The notes: generated by a model not told the origin, from the sequence alone. 64,000 nt of DNA from Streptomyces sp. AC1-42W (GCF_003248355.1 NZ_QKWY01000002.1:2976001-3040000); one strand, 5' to 3'; counted from the first letter of the stretch, positions 41,761 through 50,952 are shown. Translations and numbers: made by a program.

Positions 41761-43194
41761 GTGCCGTCGATGCTCGATGTGGTCGTGGTGGGCGCGGGCC
41801 CCAACGGACTGACCGCCGCAGTCGAACTGGCCCGCAGGGGCTTCGCCGTAGAGGTCTTCGAAGCCGGCCCCGAAGTGGGCGGCGGAGCGCGTACGGAGGA
41901 GCTGACGCTCCCCGGCTTCCGGCACGACCCCTGTTCGGCGGTGCACCCCCTGGCCATCGGCTCGCCCGCCTTCGACACGATGCCGCTCGCCCGGCACGGC
42001 CTGGAATGGCTCCAGCCGCCCCTCGCCCTCGCCCACCCCTTCCCGGACGGCACCGCCGCCGTGCTCGCCAAGTCGGTCGGCGAGACGGCCATGGCGCTCG
42101 GCTCCGGAGACGCGGGCGCCTACCGCCGCCTCCTCGCCCCCTACCTCGGCCACTGGGACACCCTCGCGCAGGACTTCCTGCGCACCCCGTGGGACGGGCT
42201 GCCCCGCGACCCGTACCGCTGGGCCCGCTTCGGGCTCGACGCGCTCCAGCCCGCCACGCTGCTCTCCCGCCGCTTCCGGGGCGAGAAGGCGCGCGGTCTC
42301 CTGGCCGGGCTCGCCGCCCACGCCATCGCGCCCACGACCGGCCTCGCCACGGGCGGCATCGCCCTGCTGTTCGCGCTCGCCGCCCACGAGCGGGGCTGGC
42401 CCGTCCCGCGCGGCGGCTCCCAGGCCATCTCCGACGCCCTCGCCGGATACCTGCGGGAGCTGGGCGGCACCATCAGGACCGGTACGGAGGTCCGGCGCCT
42501 GGACGAACTGCCGCCGGCCCGCGCCTATGTCTTCGACACCTCGCCGACCGCGCTCGCCCGGATCGCCGGCCTGGGCCGCGCCTACCGGGACTACCGCTAC
42601 GGCGCCTCCTGCTTCAAGATCGACTACGCGCTCTCCGGCCCGGTGCCCTGGACCGCCGAGGAGGCCCGCCGGGCCGGCACGGTGCACATCGGGCCCACCG
42701 CCGGGGAGATCGACGACGCCCTGCGCCGCGCGGTCACCGGCCTCGACCCGCGCGTCCCGTTCCTGATCACCGCTCAGCCCGGCCTCGTCGACCCCTCCCG
42801 CGCCCCCGAGGGCAAGCACGTCTTCTGGGTGTACGGACACGTCCCGGCCGGCTGGGAGGGCGACGCCACCGACGTGGTCGAACGCCAGCTGGAGCGGTTC
42901 GCCCCCGGCTTCCGCGACCTCGTGCTCGCCCGCGCCGTGGCGGGCCCGCCCACCCTCGCCCGGCGCAACGCCAACTACGTGGACGGGGACATCGCCTGCG
43001 GCGCCTTCGCGGGCCTCCAGACCGTCATCCGCCCCAAGCTCGCCCGCGTCCCGTACGCCACCGCCCACCCGGCGGTCTTCCTCTGCTCCTCGGCGACCCC
43101 GCCCGGCCCCGGCGTGCACGGCATGCCCGGGCACCACGCGGCCAAGGCGGTCTGGCGCCGGCTGCGGCAGGCCGGGGAGCCGGTCCGCCGCTGA
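41761..43194 (+). CDS. FAD-dependent NAD(P)-binding oxidoreductase (phytoene desaturase/PYROXD2-like)
   Basis: 477 residues from GTG 41761 (AAAGGAG seven bases upstream). The dinucleotide-binding motif DVVVVGAGPNGLTAAVELARRGFAVEVFEAG with GGGARTEELTLPGFRHD and a C-terminal GVHGMPGHHAAKAV place it in the CrtI/PYROXD2 superfamily. No carotenoid or quinone genes are adjacent, so the substrate is unknown; the gene is monocistronic. Confidence 0.85.
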   Translation: MPSMLDVVVVGAGPNGLTAAVELARRGFAVEVFEAGPEVGGGARTEELTLPGFRHDPCSAVHPLAIGSPAFDTMPLARHGLEWLQPPLALAHPFPDGTAAVLAKSVGETAMALGSGDAGAYRRLLAPYLGHWDTLAQDFLRTPWDGLPRDPYRWARFGLDALQPATLLSRRFRGEKARGLLAGLAAHAIAPTTGLATGGIALLFALAAHERGWPVPRGGSQAISDALAGYLRELGGTIRTGTEVRRLDELPPARAYVFDTSPTALARIAGLGRAYRDYRYGASCFKIDYALSGPVPWTAEEARRAGTVHIGPTAGEIDDALRRAVTGLDPRVPFLITAQPGLVDPSRAPEGKHVFWVYGHVPAGWEGDATDVVERQLERFAPGFRDLVLARAVAGPPTLARRNANYVDGDIACGAFAGLQTVIRPKLARVPYATAHPAVFLCSSATPPGPGVHGMPGHHAAKAVWRRLRQAGEPVRR

Positions 43195-43204
43195 CCCGCG
43201 CCGG

Positions 43205-44512
43205 TCAGCCGGACGCGGCGGCCCGCTCCCGGTCCGGAGCGGGCGCCCCCGCCGCCAGGAACTCCACGACGGCCAGCAGGAACAGCAGACACAGCGCGAT
43301 CCCGACGACCACCCACCCCGTGGGATGCGCCCACAGCAGCCAGACCAGGAGCGCGCCCGCCACCAGCAGCCAGGTGATCCAGGCCCGGAACCGCCGGACG
43401 AACGGCCCCACCGGGCCCGTGCGCAGCCCCGCCCCCTCGGCGGTGGCGCGCGCCGCCCCGATGCCGGACGTCCACAGCCCCCGCACGGTCCGGGCGCGGC
43501 GGCCCGGCCCGGTCAGCCACGCGGACAGCGCGACGACGACGCCGACCGCCACCACCATCCGCACCGTCGTCCCCAGGAACCGGGTCATCGCGTCGTAGAC
43601 CGCGCCCGCCGCCCCCGGCGACACCCCGGCCGGCAGGGCGTCCAGATACACCGCCCGGAAGACCCGCAGCCCGATCCCCAGCACCCCGGCCGCGAACGCG
43701 GCGCCCAGCGCCCCGGCGACCAGGGCCCGGCGCCGCCGCACCGCGAGCAGGACGCCCCCGGCGATCAGCAGCACCGCGATCACGGGCAGCCAGTTGCCCA
43801 GGAACTGAAGCACCCGCAGATACGTCCTGGCCTCGCCGATCGCCTCGGACCGGACGAGCGTGATGTGGGTGTGGACCTCCGGGAGATGCCCGGCCGCCGT
43901 CAGGCCGCGGTTCACCAGCCGCTGTTCGACCTTGTCCACGACGGGCCCCAGGTCGAGCACGGCCGCGTCGTCGGTCAGCTCCACCGCCCCGCCGCCCTTG
44001 CCGGTGAGCGCCTTGTCCACGGTGCTGTGGGCCCGCCGGTTGGCCTCGGTCCACAGCCGCTCGAAGTCGTCCGACGCGGCGACCTCGCGCGCCCGGTCGT
44101 GCACGAAGCCGCGCAGCGCGTCCTGCAGCGCACCGCCCGCCCGGCCCAGCGCCTTCTCCAGCCGGGGCCGGTCGCCGGGCGCCACGCCGGACAGCAGCGT
44201 GGAGAGGTCGATCCTGGTCATCAGGGCGTCGGTCACCCGGTCGGCCACGGCGTCCTGCACCGCCGGGTCGGAGGCCAGCGGGGCGACCGCGGCCACGTAC
44301 CGGTCGGTGTCCGCGACCTGGTCGGACGCCCAGACGGCGACCACCGACAGCGGGGCGAGCAGACAGCCGAGAGCGATCAGGACGGCGGCGAGGAAGGACC
44401 GGCCGCGATGCCGGGGCGGCCGGGCCCGCTCCTCTTCGAGCGCGGCCACGCGGTCCCGGAGCGCCCGCACCTCCCCGGACGGCGAGCCGTCACTCCCGTC
44501 GATGCCCTCCAC
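43205..44512 (-). CDS. Multi-spanning membrane protein of unknown function
   Basis: 435 residues from GTG 44512 (GGGAGG upstream). An N-terminal charged coiled stretch (GEVRALRDRVAALEEERA) precedes a helix near residues 39-61, then a long extracytoplasmic alpha-helical domain (about 62-235; VADTDRYVAAVAPLASDPAVQDAVADRVTDALM), followed by five to six helices and a short tail. This pattern recurs in actinomycete membrane proteins without a known role. I cannot assign a function. Lies tail-to-tail with the oxidoreductase gene. Confidence 0.72.
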   Translation of the reverse strand: MEGIDGSDGSPSGEVRALRDRVAALEEERARPPRHRGRSFLAAVLIALGCLLAPLSVVAVWASDQVADTDRYVAAVAPLASDPAVQDAVADRVTDALMTRIDLSTLLSGVAPGDRPRLEKALGRAGGALQDALRGFVHDRAREVAASDDFERLWTEANRRAHSTVDKALTGKGGGAVELTDDAAVLDLGPVVDKVEQRLVNRGLTAAGHLPEVHTHITLVRSEAIGEARTYLRVLQFLGNWLPVIAVLLIAGGVLLAVRRRRALVAGALGAAFAAGVLGIGLRVFRAVYLDALPAGVSPGAAGAVYDAMTRFLGTTVRMVVAVGVVVALSAWLTGPGRRARTVRGLWTSGIGAARATAEGAGLRTGPVGPFVRRFRAWITWLLVAGALLVWLLWAHPTGWVVVGIALCLLFLLAVVEFLAAGAPAPDRERAAASG

Positions 44513-44637
44513 CGCGCCTCCCGCCGGTCCCGTGTACCTGACTGCCAGGCAACGTGGCCCACCGGACCGGCGCGAGCCGGACTGGGCCGAACGGGAGCCG
44601 GTCGCCCCCGCCCCGGCCCGGGTCCGCCGGGCAAGCC

Positions 44638-46287
44638 CTACGCCGGCAGGCGTTCCAGCAGCCCCGCGAAGTCCGTGTCCGGGGCCAGGGTGCCGAACGC
44701 CAGCCCCCGGTCACCGGCCAGCCGGGACGCGCAGAACGCGTCCGCCACCGCAGCCGGGGCGTGCCGCACGAGCAGCGAGCCCTGGAGCACCAGCGCCGCA
44801 CGCTCGATCAGCCGCCGGGCCCGCAGCGGGGCGTCCTCCGTCAGCACCAGCTCACCGCGCAGCTCGCGCCAGGCCGCGTCCAGCCGGCGGTCCGCCCCCG
44901 AGGCGGCCCCGACCTCGGCGCCGAACGCCTCCAGGGACTCCGGCTCCCGCGCCAGCGCCCGCAGCAGGTCCAGCGCGTTCACATTGCCCGACCCCTCCCA
45001 GATGCCGTTGAGCGGCGCCTCCCGGTACATGCGCGGCAGGCCCGAGTCCTCCACATAGCCGTTGCCGCCGAGGCACTCCAGCGCCTCGGCGACCGCGACC
45101 GGCTGCCGCTTGCACACCCAGTACTTGGACACCGCCGTGGCCAGCCGCAGGAACGCCCGCTCACCCGCGTCGCCCCGCCGCGCCCGGTCGGCGGCCCCGG
45201 CCAGCCGCAGCGCGAGCGTGGTGGCGGCCTCCGACTCGACCGCGAGGTCGGCGAGCACGTTGCGCATCAGCGGCTGGTCGATCAGCGTGGCGCCGAACAC
45301 CGAGCGGTGGCGGGCGTGGTGGGCGGCCTGGGCGAGCGCGGCCCGGATGCCGGCCGCCGAACCGAGGACGCAGTCCAGCCGGGTCATCGTCACCATCTCG
45401 ATGATGGTGCGCACCCCCTTGCCCTCGGCGCCGACGAGCCAGGCGACCGTGTCGTCGAACTCCGGCTCGCCGCTGGCGTTGGAGCGGTTGCCGAGCTTGT
45501 CCTTGAGCCGCTGGATGCGGAAGGTGTTGCGGCTGCCGTCCGGCAGGACGCGCGGCACCAGGAAGCAGGAGAGCCCGCCCGGTGCCTGGGCGAGGACCAG
45601 GAACAGGTCGTTCATCGGGGCGCTGGTGAACCACTTGTGCCCGCGCAGCCGCCAGGTGCCGTCACCGGCCTCGGTGGCCGCCGTGGTGTTGGCGCGCACA
45701 TCGGTGCCGCCCTGCTTCTCCGTCATGCCCATTCCGGCGAGCAGCCCCGCCTTGTCGGCGGGCGTCCGCAGCCCGGCCTCGTACACCCGGGAGGTGAGCA
45801 GCGGCTCGTACACCTCGGCCAGGTCGGGGGCGTGCCGCAGGGCGGGGACGACGGCGTACGTCATGGAGACGGGGCACAGATGGCCGGCCTCCAGCGTGGA
45901 CATCAGCATGAAGCCGGCCGCGCGCGCGACATGGGCGCCGGGGCGCTCGTCGGCCCAGGCGGCCCCGGCCAGGCCCGCGCCCACCGAGGCGTTCATGAGG
46001 TGGTGGTAGGCGGGGTGGAAGTCGACCTCGTCCACACGGTTGCCGTAGCGGTCGTGGGTGCGCAGCACGGGCCCGTTGACGTTGGCCTGCTCGGCCCACT
46101 CCTGGGCCTGGGCGCTGCCGACGAGCCGGCCGACGCGGTGCAGCTCCTCGGTGTGCCAGGCGGCGCCCTCGCGGCGCAGGCCCTCCAGGAGGACCGCGTC
46201 CTCGGCCGCGTCGTACCCCGTCAACGGCGGGGTCTGGTTGGTCACTTCGTGGGTCGCGGCGCCGGGGGAGCCGGGCGGGGCGGTCAT
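44638..46287 (-). CDS. AidB-like acyl-CoA dehydrogenase
   Basis: 549 residues from ATG 46287 (GTG 46293 is an alternative; GGAGG precedes both). Long-form acyl-CoA dehydrogenase: GMGMTEKQGGTDVRANTT (FAD-binding loop), WRLRGHKWFTSAPMNDLFLVLAQAPGG, LDCVLGSAAGIRAALAQA, and catalytic-region MYREAPLNGIWEGSGNVNALDLLRAL. E. coli AidB, induced by alkylation stress, has this length and form. Downstream of it on the other side lies an alkylation repair pair (Ada/AlkA and Ogt), which fits. The TetR gene upstream is transcribed in the same direction with a short gap. Confidence 0.87.
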   Translation of the reverse strand: MTAPPGSPGAATHEVTNQTPPLTGYDAAEDAVLLEGLRREGAAWHTEELHRVGRLVGSAQAQEWAEQANVNGPVLRTHDRYGNRVDEVDFHPAYHHLMNASVGAGLAGAAWADERPGAHVARAAGFMLMSTLEAGHLCPVSMTYAVVPALRHAPDLAEVYEPLLTSRVYEAGLRTPADKAGLLAGMGMTEKQGGTDVRANTTAATEAGDGTWRLRGHKWFTSAPMNDLFLVLAQAPGGLSCFLVPRVLPDGSRNTFRIQRLKDKLGNRSNASGEPEFDDTVAWLVGAEGKGVRTIIEMVTMTRLDCVLGSAAGIRAALAQAAHHARHRSVFGATLIDQPLMRNVLADLAVESEAATTLALRLAGAADRARRGDAGERAFLRLATAVSKYWVCKRQPVAVAEALECLGGNGYVEDSGLPRMYREAPLNGIWEGSGNVNALDLLRALAREPESLEAFGAEVGAASGADRRLDAAWRELRGELVLTEDAPLRARRLIERAALVLQGSLLVRHAPAAVADAFCASRLAGDRGLAFGTLAPDTDFAGLLERLPA

Positions 46288-46330
46288 GGACACGGGAACC
46301 TCCGGAGGGATGAGGGGGTACGCGGATCGG

Positions 46331-46948
46331 TCAGCGGCCGGCGACGGGCGGGGCGCCCGCGCAGCGCAGGGCCATGGCGACCAGTTCGGTGAGCAGCGCC
46401 CCGGCGGTCGCCTCGTCGCGGGCGCCGAGCGGGTCGACCAGGACCTCGCCGACCGCGCCGGTGAGCGCGGCGGCGGTGATCTCGCCGTTCTGCGCGGGCA
46501 GCAGGCCGTCCTCGATGCCCTGGCGGACGACCTCCGCGAACAGCGCCCGGTAGCGGCGGCGGAACTCCAGCCGCTCGGCGCCCACCGCCGGATCGGCCGG
46601 GGCGGCGAGCAGCGCGTAGGCCAGTCCGCGGTTCTCCAGCGCCCGGCGGGCGAAGACCTCCACGCCGCCGGCCAGCCGCTCCACCGGGCTGCCCGGCCCG
46701 TGCAGCACCTCGCCCAGGACCTCCACCTCGCGCCCGGCGGCGCGCCGGAACACCTCGACCGCCAGCGCCGCCTTGGACGGGAAGTGCTGGTAGACCGAAC
46801 CGGCCGCGATACCGGCCGCGTCGGCGACGGCGGTCACCGACGCCTGCGCCCAGCCCACCTCGGTCACGACCGCGGTGGCACAGGCGACGAGGTGCTCCCT
46901 GGCTGCTTCGAGCCGACTGATCTCGGCGGGTGTCCTGCGGTAGGCCAT
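46331..46948 (-). CDS. TetR-family regulator upstream of the AidB-like gene
   Basis: 205 residues from ATG 46948. HTH: EHLVACATAVVTEVGWAQASVTAVADAAGIAAGSVYQHFPSKAALAVEVFRR. The C-terminal domain is TetR_C-like (GLAYALLAAPADPAVGAERLEFRRRY). It precedes the AidB-like gene by 43 bases on the same strand. A palindrome (46948-46970) overlaps its own start codon, so autorepression is likely. Divergent from the alkA gene. Confidence 0.88.
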   Translation of the reverse strand: MAYRRTPAEISRLEAAREHLVACATAVVTEVGWAQASVTAVADAAGIAAGSVYQHFPSKAALAVEVFRRAAGREVEVLGEVLHGPGSPVERLAGGVEVFARRALENRGLAYALLAAPADPAVGAERLEFRRRYRALFAEVVRQGIEDGLLPAQNGEITAAALTGAVGEVLVDPLGARDEATAGALLTELVAMALRCAGAPPVAGR

Positions 46949-46970
46949 GAATGAAGTGAACCACCATTCA
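46948..46970. promoter_or_regulatory. Putative TetR operator over the start codon
   Basis: Inverted repeat with arms TGAATG (46948-46953) and CATTCA (46965-46970) and an inner GTGAAC/ACC core, overlapping the ATG of the TetR gene. Confidence 0.6.
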
Positions 46971-47056
46971 GAGCTTCCCGCCACGGTCCGGACGGCGCGA
47001 CGCCCATGTCGGATTTCCGCCAGCCCCGGCCCCCTTCCGTGAACCATCCTTGAACC

Positions 47057-48544
47057 ATGCACACCGACACCGAGCGTTGCGTACGGGCCGTACGGTCCAA
47101 GGACGCCCGCTTCGACGGCTGGTTCTTCACGGCCGTCCTGACCACCCGGATCTACTGCCGGCCGAGCTGCCCCGTCGTCCCGCCCAAGGCCGAGAACATG
47201 ACGTTCTACCCGAGCGCGGCGGCCTGTCAGCAGGCCGGGTTCCGGGCCTGCAAACGGTGCCGGCCCGACACCAGCCCCGGCTCGCCCGCCTGGAACGCCC
47301 GCGCCGACTCCGCCGCCCGCGCCATGCGGCTGATCCGGGACGGGGTCGTGGACCGCGAAGGCGTACCGGGCCTCGCCGCCCGCCTCGGCTACTCGCCCCG
47401 CCAGATCGAGCGCCAGCTGCTCGCCGAACTGGGCGCCGGACCGCTCGCCCTGGCCCGCGCCCAGCGCGCCCAGACCGCCCGGGTGCTCATCGAGACCACC
47501 GCCCTGCCCATGGCCGAGGTGGCCTTCGCGGCCGGCTTCGCCTCCGTCCGCACCTTCAACGACACCGTCCGCGAGGTCTTCGCCCTGGCCCCCGGCGAAC
47601 TGCGCGCCCGCGCCGCCCGCACGGCCCCGCCGCCCGCCACCCCCGGCGTCATCGCCCTGCGCCTGCCGTACCGCGCACCGCTCAACCCGAGCAACCTCTT
47701 CGGCCACCTCGCCGCCACCGCCGTCCCCGGCGTCGAGGAATGGCGCGACGGGGCCTACCGGCGCACCCTCGCCCTGCCGCACGGCCACGGCATCGTCGCG
47801 CTCACCCCCCGCCCCGACCACATCGCCTGCCGGCTCTCCCTCACCGACCCGCGCGACCTGACCCTCGCCATCAGCCGGTGCCGCTGGCTGCTCGACCTGG
47901 ACGCCGACCCGGTCGCCGTGGACGGGCAGCTGCGCACCGACCCGCTGCTCGCCCCGCTGGTCGACGCCGCCCCCGGCCGCCGGGTGCCCAGGACCGTGGA
48001 CGGCGCCGAATTCGCCGTACGGGCCGTGCTCGGGCAGCAGGTGTCCACCGCCGCCGCCCGCACCCACGCCGCCCGGCTCGTCACCGCCCACGGCACCCCC
48101 GTCGACGACCCGGAGGGCGGGCTGACCCACCTCTTCCCGGACCCGGAGGCGCTGGCCGGCCTGGACCCCGAGCGGCTGGCCCTGCCGCGCAGCCGCCGCC
48201 GCACCCTCACCACCCTCGTCCACGCCCTCGCGGACGGCTCACTGCGGCTGGGCCCCGACTCCGACTGGGAGCGGGCCCGCGCCGAACTGACCGCGCTGCC
48301 CGGCTTCGGCCCCTGGACCGTCGAGGTCGTCGCCATGCGCGCCCTCGGTGACCCGGACGCCTTCCTGCCGACCGACCTCGGCATCCGCAGGGCCGCCCAG
48401 CACCTCGGCCTGCCCGCGACCCCGGCCGCCCTCACCGCTCGCGCGGCCGGCTGGCGCCCCTGGCGCGCGTACGCCGTCCAGTACCTCTGGACCGTGGACG
48501 ACCACCCGATCAACCACCTTCCCGCCGCAGGAGGCACCCCGTGA
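47057..48544 (+). CDS. alkA: Ada regulatory domain-AraC-AlkA 3-methyladenine DNA glycosylase fusion
   Basis: 495 residues from ATG 47057. N-terminal Ada zinc domain with Cys34, Cys38, Cys65 and Cys68 (YCRPSC, CKRC) that senses methylphosphotriesters; AraC-type HTH (GLAARLGYSPRQIERQLLAEL, AEVAFAAGFASVRTFNDTVREVF); then the AlkA glycosylase with the helix-hairpin-helix LPGFGPWTVEVVAMRAL and catalytic Asp in FLPTDLGIRRA. Combines alkylation sensing, transcription activation and base excision. Its stop overlaps the ogt start (GTGA). Confidence 0.94.
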   Translation: MHTDTERCVRAVRSKDARFDGWFFTAVLTTRIYCRPSCPVVPPKAENMTFYPSAAACQQAGFRACKRCRPDTSPGSPAWNARADSAARAMRLIRDGVVDREGVPGLAARLGYSPRQIERQLLAELGAGPLALARAQRAQTARVLIETTALPMAEVAFAAGFASVRTFNDTVREVFALAPGELRARAARTAPPPATPGVIALRLPYRAPLNPSNLFGHLAATAVPGVEEWRDGAYRRTLALPHGHGIVALTPRPDHIACRLSLTDPRDLTLAISRCRWLLDLDADPVAVDGQLRTDPLLAPLVDAAPGRRVPRTVDGAEFAVRAVLGQQVSTAAARTHAARLVTAHGTPVDDPEGGLTHLFPDPEALAGLDPERLALPRSRRRTLTTLVHALADGSLRLGPDSDWERARAELTALPGFGPWTVEVVAMRALGDPDAFLPTDLGIRRAAQHLGLPATPAALTARAAGWRPWRAYAVQYLWTVDDHPINHLPAAGGTP

Positions 48545-49041
48545 CCCGGCAGCACACCGTCGTGGACAGCCCCTACGGGCCGCTCACCCTCGTCGCCACC
48601 GACGGCGTCCTGGCCGGCCTCTACATGACCGGCCAGCGCCACCGGCCCCCCGAGGAGACCTTCGGCGAGCCCGACCCGCGCCCCTTCACCGAGGCCGCGC
48701 GCCAGCTCGACGCCTACTTCGCCGGTGACCTGCGCGCCTTCGACCTCCCGCTGCGCCTGGACGGCACCCCGTTCCAGCGCGGCGTCTGGGAGCAGCTGCT
48801 GCTCATCCCGTACGGCGAGACCCGCACCTACGGGGAACTCGCCGAGAACCTCGGCAAGCCCGGCGCCTCCCGTGCCGTGGGCCTGGCCAACGGCAAGAAC
48901 CCGGTCGGCATCATCGTGCCCTGCCACCGGGTGATCGGGGTATCCGGCGGCCTCACCGGCTACGGCGGCGGCCTGGACCGCAAGCAGCGGCTGCTCGCCT
49001 TCGAGAACGGCACCGAACGGAGCGCTCCGGCGCTGTTCTGA
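48541..49041 (+). CDS. ogt: O6-methylguanine-DNA methyltransferase
   Basis: 166 residues from GTG 48541, overlapping alkA. Suicide repair protein with the acceptor Cys in GIIVPCHRVIG, DNA-binding helix SRAVGLANGKNP and YGETRTYGELAENLGKPGA. Removes alkyl groups from O6 of guanine. Co-translated with the Ada/AlkA fusion, so induction by alkylation damage is expected. Confidence 0.95.
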   Translation: MTRQHTVVDSPYGPLTLVATDGVLAGLYMTGQRHRPPEETFGEPDPRPFTEAARQLDAYFAGDLRAFDLPLRLDGTPFQRGVWEQLLLIPYGETRTYGELAENLGKPGASRAVGLANGKNPVGIIVPCHRVIGVSGGLTGYGGGLDRKQRLLAFENGTERSAPALF

Positions 49042-49112
49042 GCGGCACGGCGGGGGCCCCGCACACGCCTGCTTGGGTTCAAGGGCCCCTCGCCGTACGG
49101 TTCTCCCGCCGG

Positions 49113-49697
49113 TCAGCCGGTGAAGATCTCCACCGCCGTCCAGATCGCCAGCCCCAGCATGCACAGGCCGCCGATGCGCTGGACGGTCTTGAGCGGTACG
49201 CGCTTGGCGATGAACCGGCCCGCCAGCAGCGCCAGCGCGGACACCGACATCAGGGCGGCGGCGGAGCCGATCGCGGTGGACCAGGTGCCGTTGCTCGCCG
49301 CCAGGTTGGCGGTCGTGATCTGCGTGAGGTCACCCCACTCGCTGATGAACACCGCCATGAACGCCGTCGAGTACACCGGCCAGAAGCCGGTCACCGTCTT
49401 CGGGCCCTCGTCGTCGTCCTCGTCGTCACCGCCGCCGCGCAGCAGCATGAAGGCACCGAAGGCGAAGAGGGAGGCCGAGACGAGCTTGACGATCCAGTCG
49501 GGCAGCAGCCCGAGCAGCCCGCCCGCGCCCACCGCGATGGCGACGTGCACGATGAACGCCGAGGAGGTGCCGAACCAGACGTAGAGCGGACGCATGCGCG
49601 TGCCCATCGCCAGCGACGCGAACATCGTCTTGTCCGGGAGTTCGGCGAGGAAGATCAGCCCGAAAGCGGTGATGATCGCCAGGGGGTCGAGATGCAT
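49113..49697 (-). CDS. UPF0016/TMEM165-GDT1 family Mn2+ (Ca2+) exporter
   Basis: 194 residues from ATG 49697. Six or so helices with the two family motifs LAELPDKTMFASL and ISEWGDLTQITTANLA (E-x-G/P-D-K/L-T), split by an acidic loop GGGDDEDDDEGPK. Members export manganese, in bacteria usually to relieve excess. A yybP-ykoY manganese riboswitch about 100 bases upstream on the same strand supports Mn2+ as the regulated ion. Confidence 0.9.
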   Translation of the reverse strand: MHLDPLAIITAFGLIFLAELPDKTMFASLAMGTRMRPLYVWFGTSSAFIVHVAIAVGAGGLLGLLPDWIVKLVSASLFAFGAFMLLRGGGDDEDDDEGPKTVTGFWPVYSTAFMAVFISEWGDLTQITTANLAASNGTWSTAIGSAAALMSVSALALLAGRFIAKRVPLKTVQRIGGLCMLGLAIWTAVEIFTG

Positions 49698-49799
49698 TCC
49701 GGGTGGCTTTCTGTACGAGCCGGGCCCCGGATCTCCGCGAAGTGCCGCTCGGGCGTTTCGGAGGACCACTCGGCCCGGCATGACGGCACCGCCCACGGG

Positions 49800-49925
49800 G
49801 CGTGGGCGTGTCATACCTGACCGAAGGTCTCGCCCACCCGTGATGATCCCGATCCACGAGCCCGGCCACCGGGAACCCGGGGGTTCCAGTGTGTCGACGA
49901 CCGGTTTGCGGGGCTACTCCCCTTC
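49800..49925 (-). ncRNA. yybP-ykoY manganese riboswitch
   Basis: On the minus strand the leader of the UPF0016 gene starts with GGGGAGTAGCCCC (49922-49910), continues through a GTCGACACA segment, and ends with GGGCGAGACCTTCGGTCAGG (around 49835-49816). These are the two conserved loop signatures of the yybP-ykoY aptamer (GGGGAGUAG and GCRAGACC). About 100 bases with several GC-rich hairpins follow before the ATG, enough for an expression platform. The family binds Mn2+ and switches on exporter genes. No other gene occupies 49698-49933. Confidence 0.85.
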
Positions 49926-49933
49926 GCAGCCGT

Positions 49934-50854
49934 TCATGTTACCGGAAGAGCGCGAGCGGCCCCGACGCGGTCCAGGAAACCGGCGATCAGCGGGGCGATG
50001 TGCGGGAGGTGGTCCTCCAGCGCGAAGTGCCCGGTGTCGAAGAGGCGCAGTTCGGCGTCCGGGAGGTCGCGCAGATAGGCGCGGGCGCCGGGCGCGGGGA
50101 AGAACATGTCGTGTGCGCCCCAGACGATCAGCGCCGGCGGGGTGTGCGTCCGCAGCCACTCCTGCCAGCGCGGGTAGAGCGCCAGGTTGGAGTGGTAGTC
50201 GAAGGCCAGGTCCAGCTGGGGCGTGGTGCGGCCGGGCAGGTCCAGGAAGTGCTGGTCCAGCGTCCAGCCGTCCGGCGCCACCAGCTCCGGATCGGCCGTC
50301 CCGCCCTCGTACTGGCCGCGGGTGGCGGGCAGCGTCAGCAGGGAGCGTACGGTGTCGGCCGCGCCGGGGGTCTCCCGCCGCAGCCCGATGAAGTCGCGGG
50401 CCCGCGCGGACAGCCCCTCCTCGTACGCGTTCCCGTTCTGCACCACCAGGCCGGCGATCCACTCCGGGTGTCGGGCGGCGAGCCGGAACCCCACCGGCGC
50501 CCCGAAGTCGAACACGTACATCGCGAAGCGCGTCAGCCCGAGGCGCAGCACGAAACCCTCCACGATCTCGGCGAGCCGGTCGAAGGAGTACGTGAACGAG
50601 CCGCCGGCGGACGCGGAGAGCGGGGCGTCGCTGTGACCGAAACCCGGATAGTCCGGCGCGATCAGCCGGTAGCGGGCGCCGAGGGTGTCCATCAGCCGGC
50701 GGAACTGGTGCGAGGCCGAGGGAAAGCCGTGCAGCAGGAGCAGCGGCGGGGCGTCGTCCGCGCCGTCCACCGGGATCGACTCCCGGAAGAAGATCCGCAC
50801 GCCGTCGACCTCGATGTGCCGGTGGCGGATCTGCGGAACCGTCTGGATCGCCAT
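49934..50854 (-). CDS. Alpha/beta hydrolase with Asp nucleophile (epoxide hydrolase/haloalkane dehalogenase-like)
   Basis: 306 residues from ATG 50854 (GAGGAGG nine bases upstream; GTG 50860 in frame). Oxyanion motif LLLLHGFPSASHQFRRLM, nucleophile elbow MYVFDFGAPVGFR with Asp in place of Ser, and His in LFDTGHFALEDHLPHIAPLI. An Asp nucleophile is diagnostic of epoxide hydrolases, haloalkane dehalogenases and fluoroacetate dehalogenases; the exact substrate is unknown. Divergent from the CGNR regulator, whose operator lies between. Its 3' end is only nine bases from the riboswitch, which shares its strand. Confidence 0.87.
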   Translation of the reverse strand: MAIQTVPQIRHRHIEVDGVRIFFRESIPVDGADDAPPLLLLHGFPSASHQFRRLMDTLGARYRLIAPDYPGFGHSDAPLSASAGGSFTYSFDRLAEIVEGFVLRLGLTRFAMYVFDFGAPVGFRLAARHPEWIAGLVVQNGNAYEEGLSARARDFIGLRRETPGAADTVRSLLTLPATRGQYEGGTADPELVAPDGWTLDQHFLDLPGRTTPQLDLAFDYHSNLALYPRWQEWLRTHTPPALIVWGAHDMFFPAPGARAYLRDLPDAELRLFDTGHFALEDHLPHIAPLIAGFLDRVGAARALPVT

Positions 50855-50914
50855 GTTCACATGCCTCCTCGATGGAATGACGCATTAGCTCTCCGAGGAG
50901 TTCTACGAGGTGGC

Positions 50915-50951
50915 CCACTAATGTGTCAAGTGAGTGAGTTAGCATTAGTGG
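50915..50951. promoter_or_regulatory. 9-bp inverted repeat in hydrolase/CGNR divergent region
   Basis: CCACTAATG (50915-50923) and CATTAGTGG (50943-50951) are perfect complements 19 bases apart, ending one base before the CGNR start codon. A further half GCATTAG occurs at 50882-50888. Probable operator of the CGNR regulator. TAGCAT (50940-50945), seven bases before the ATG, may be a leaderless -10. Confidence 0.65.
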
Positions 50952-50952
50952 C

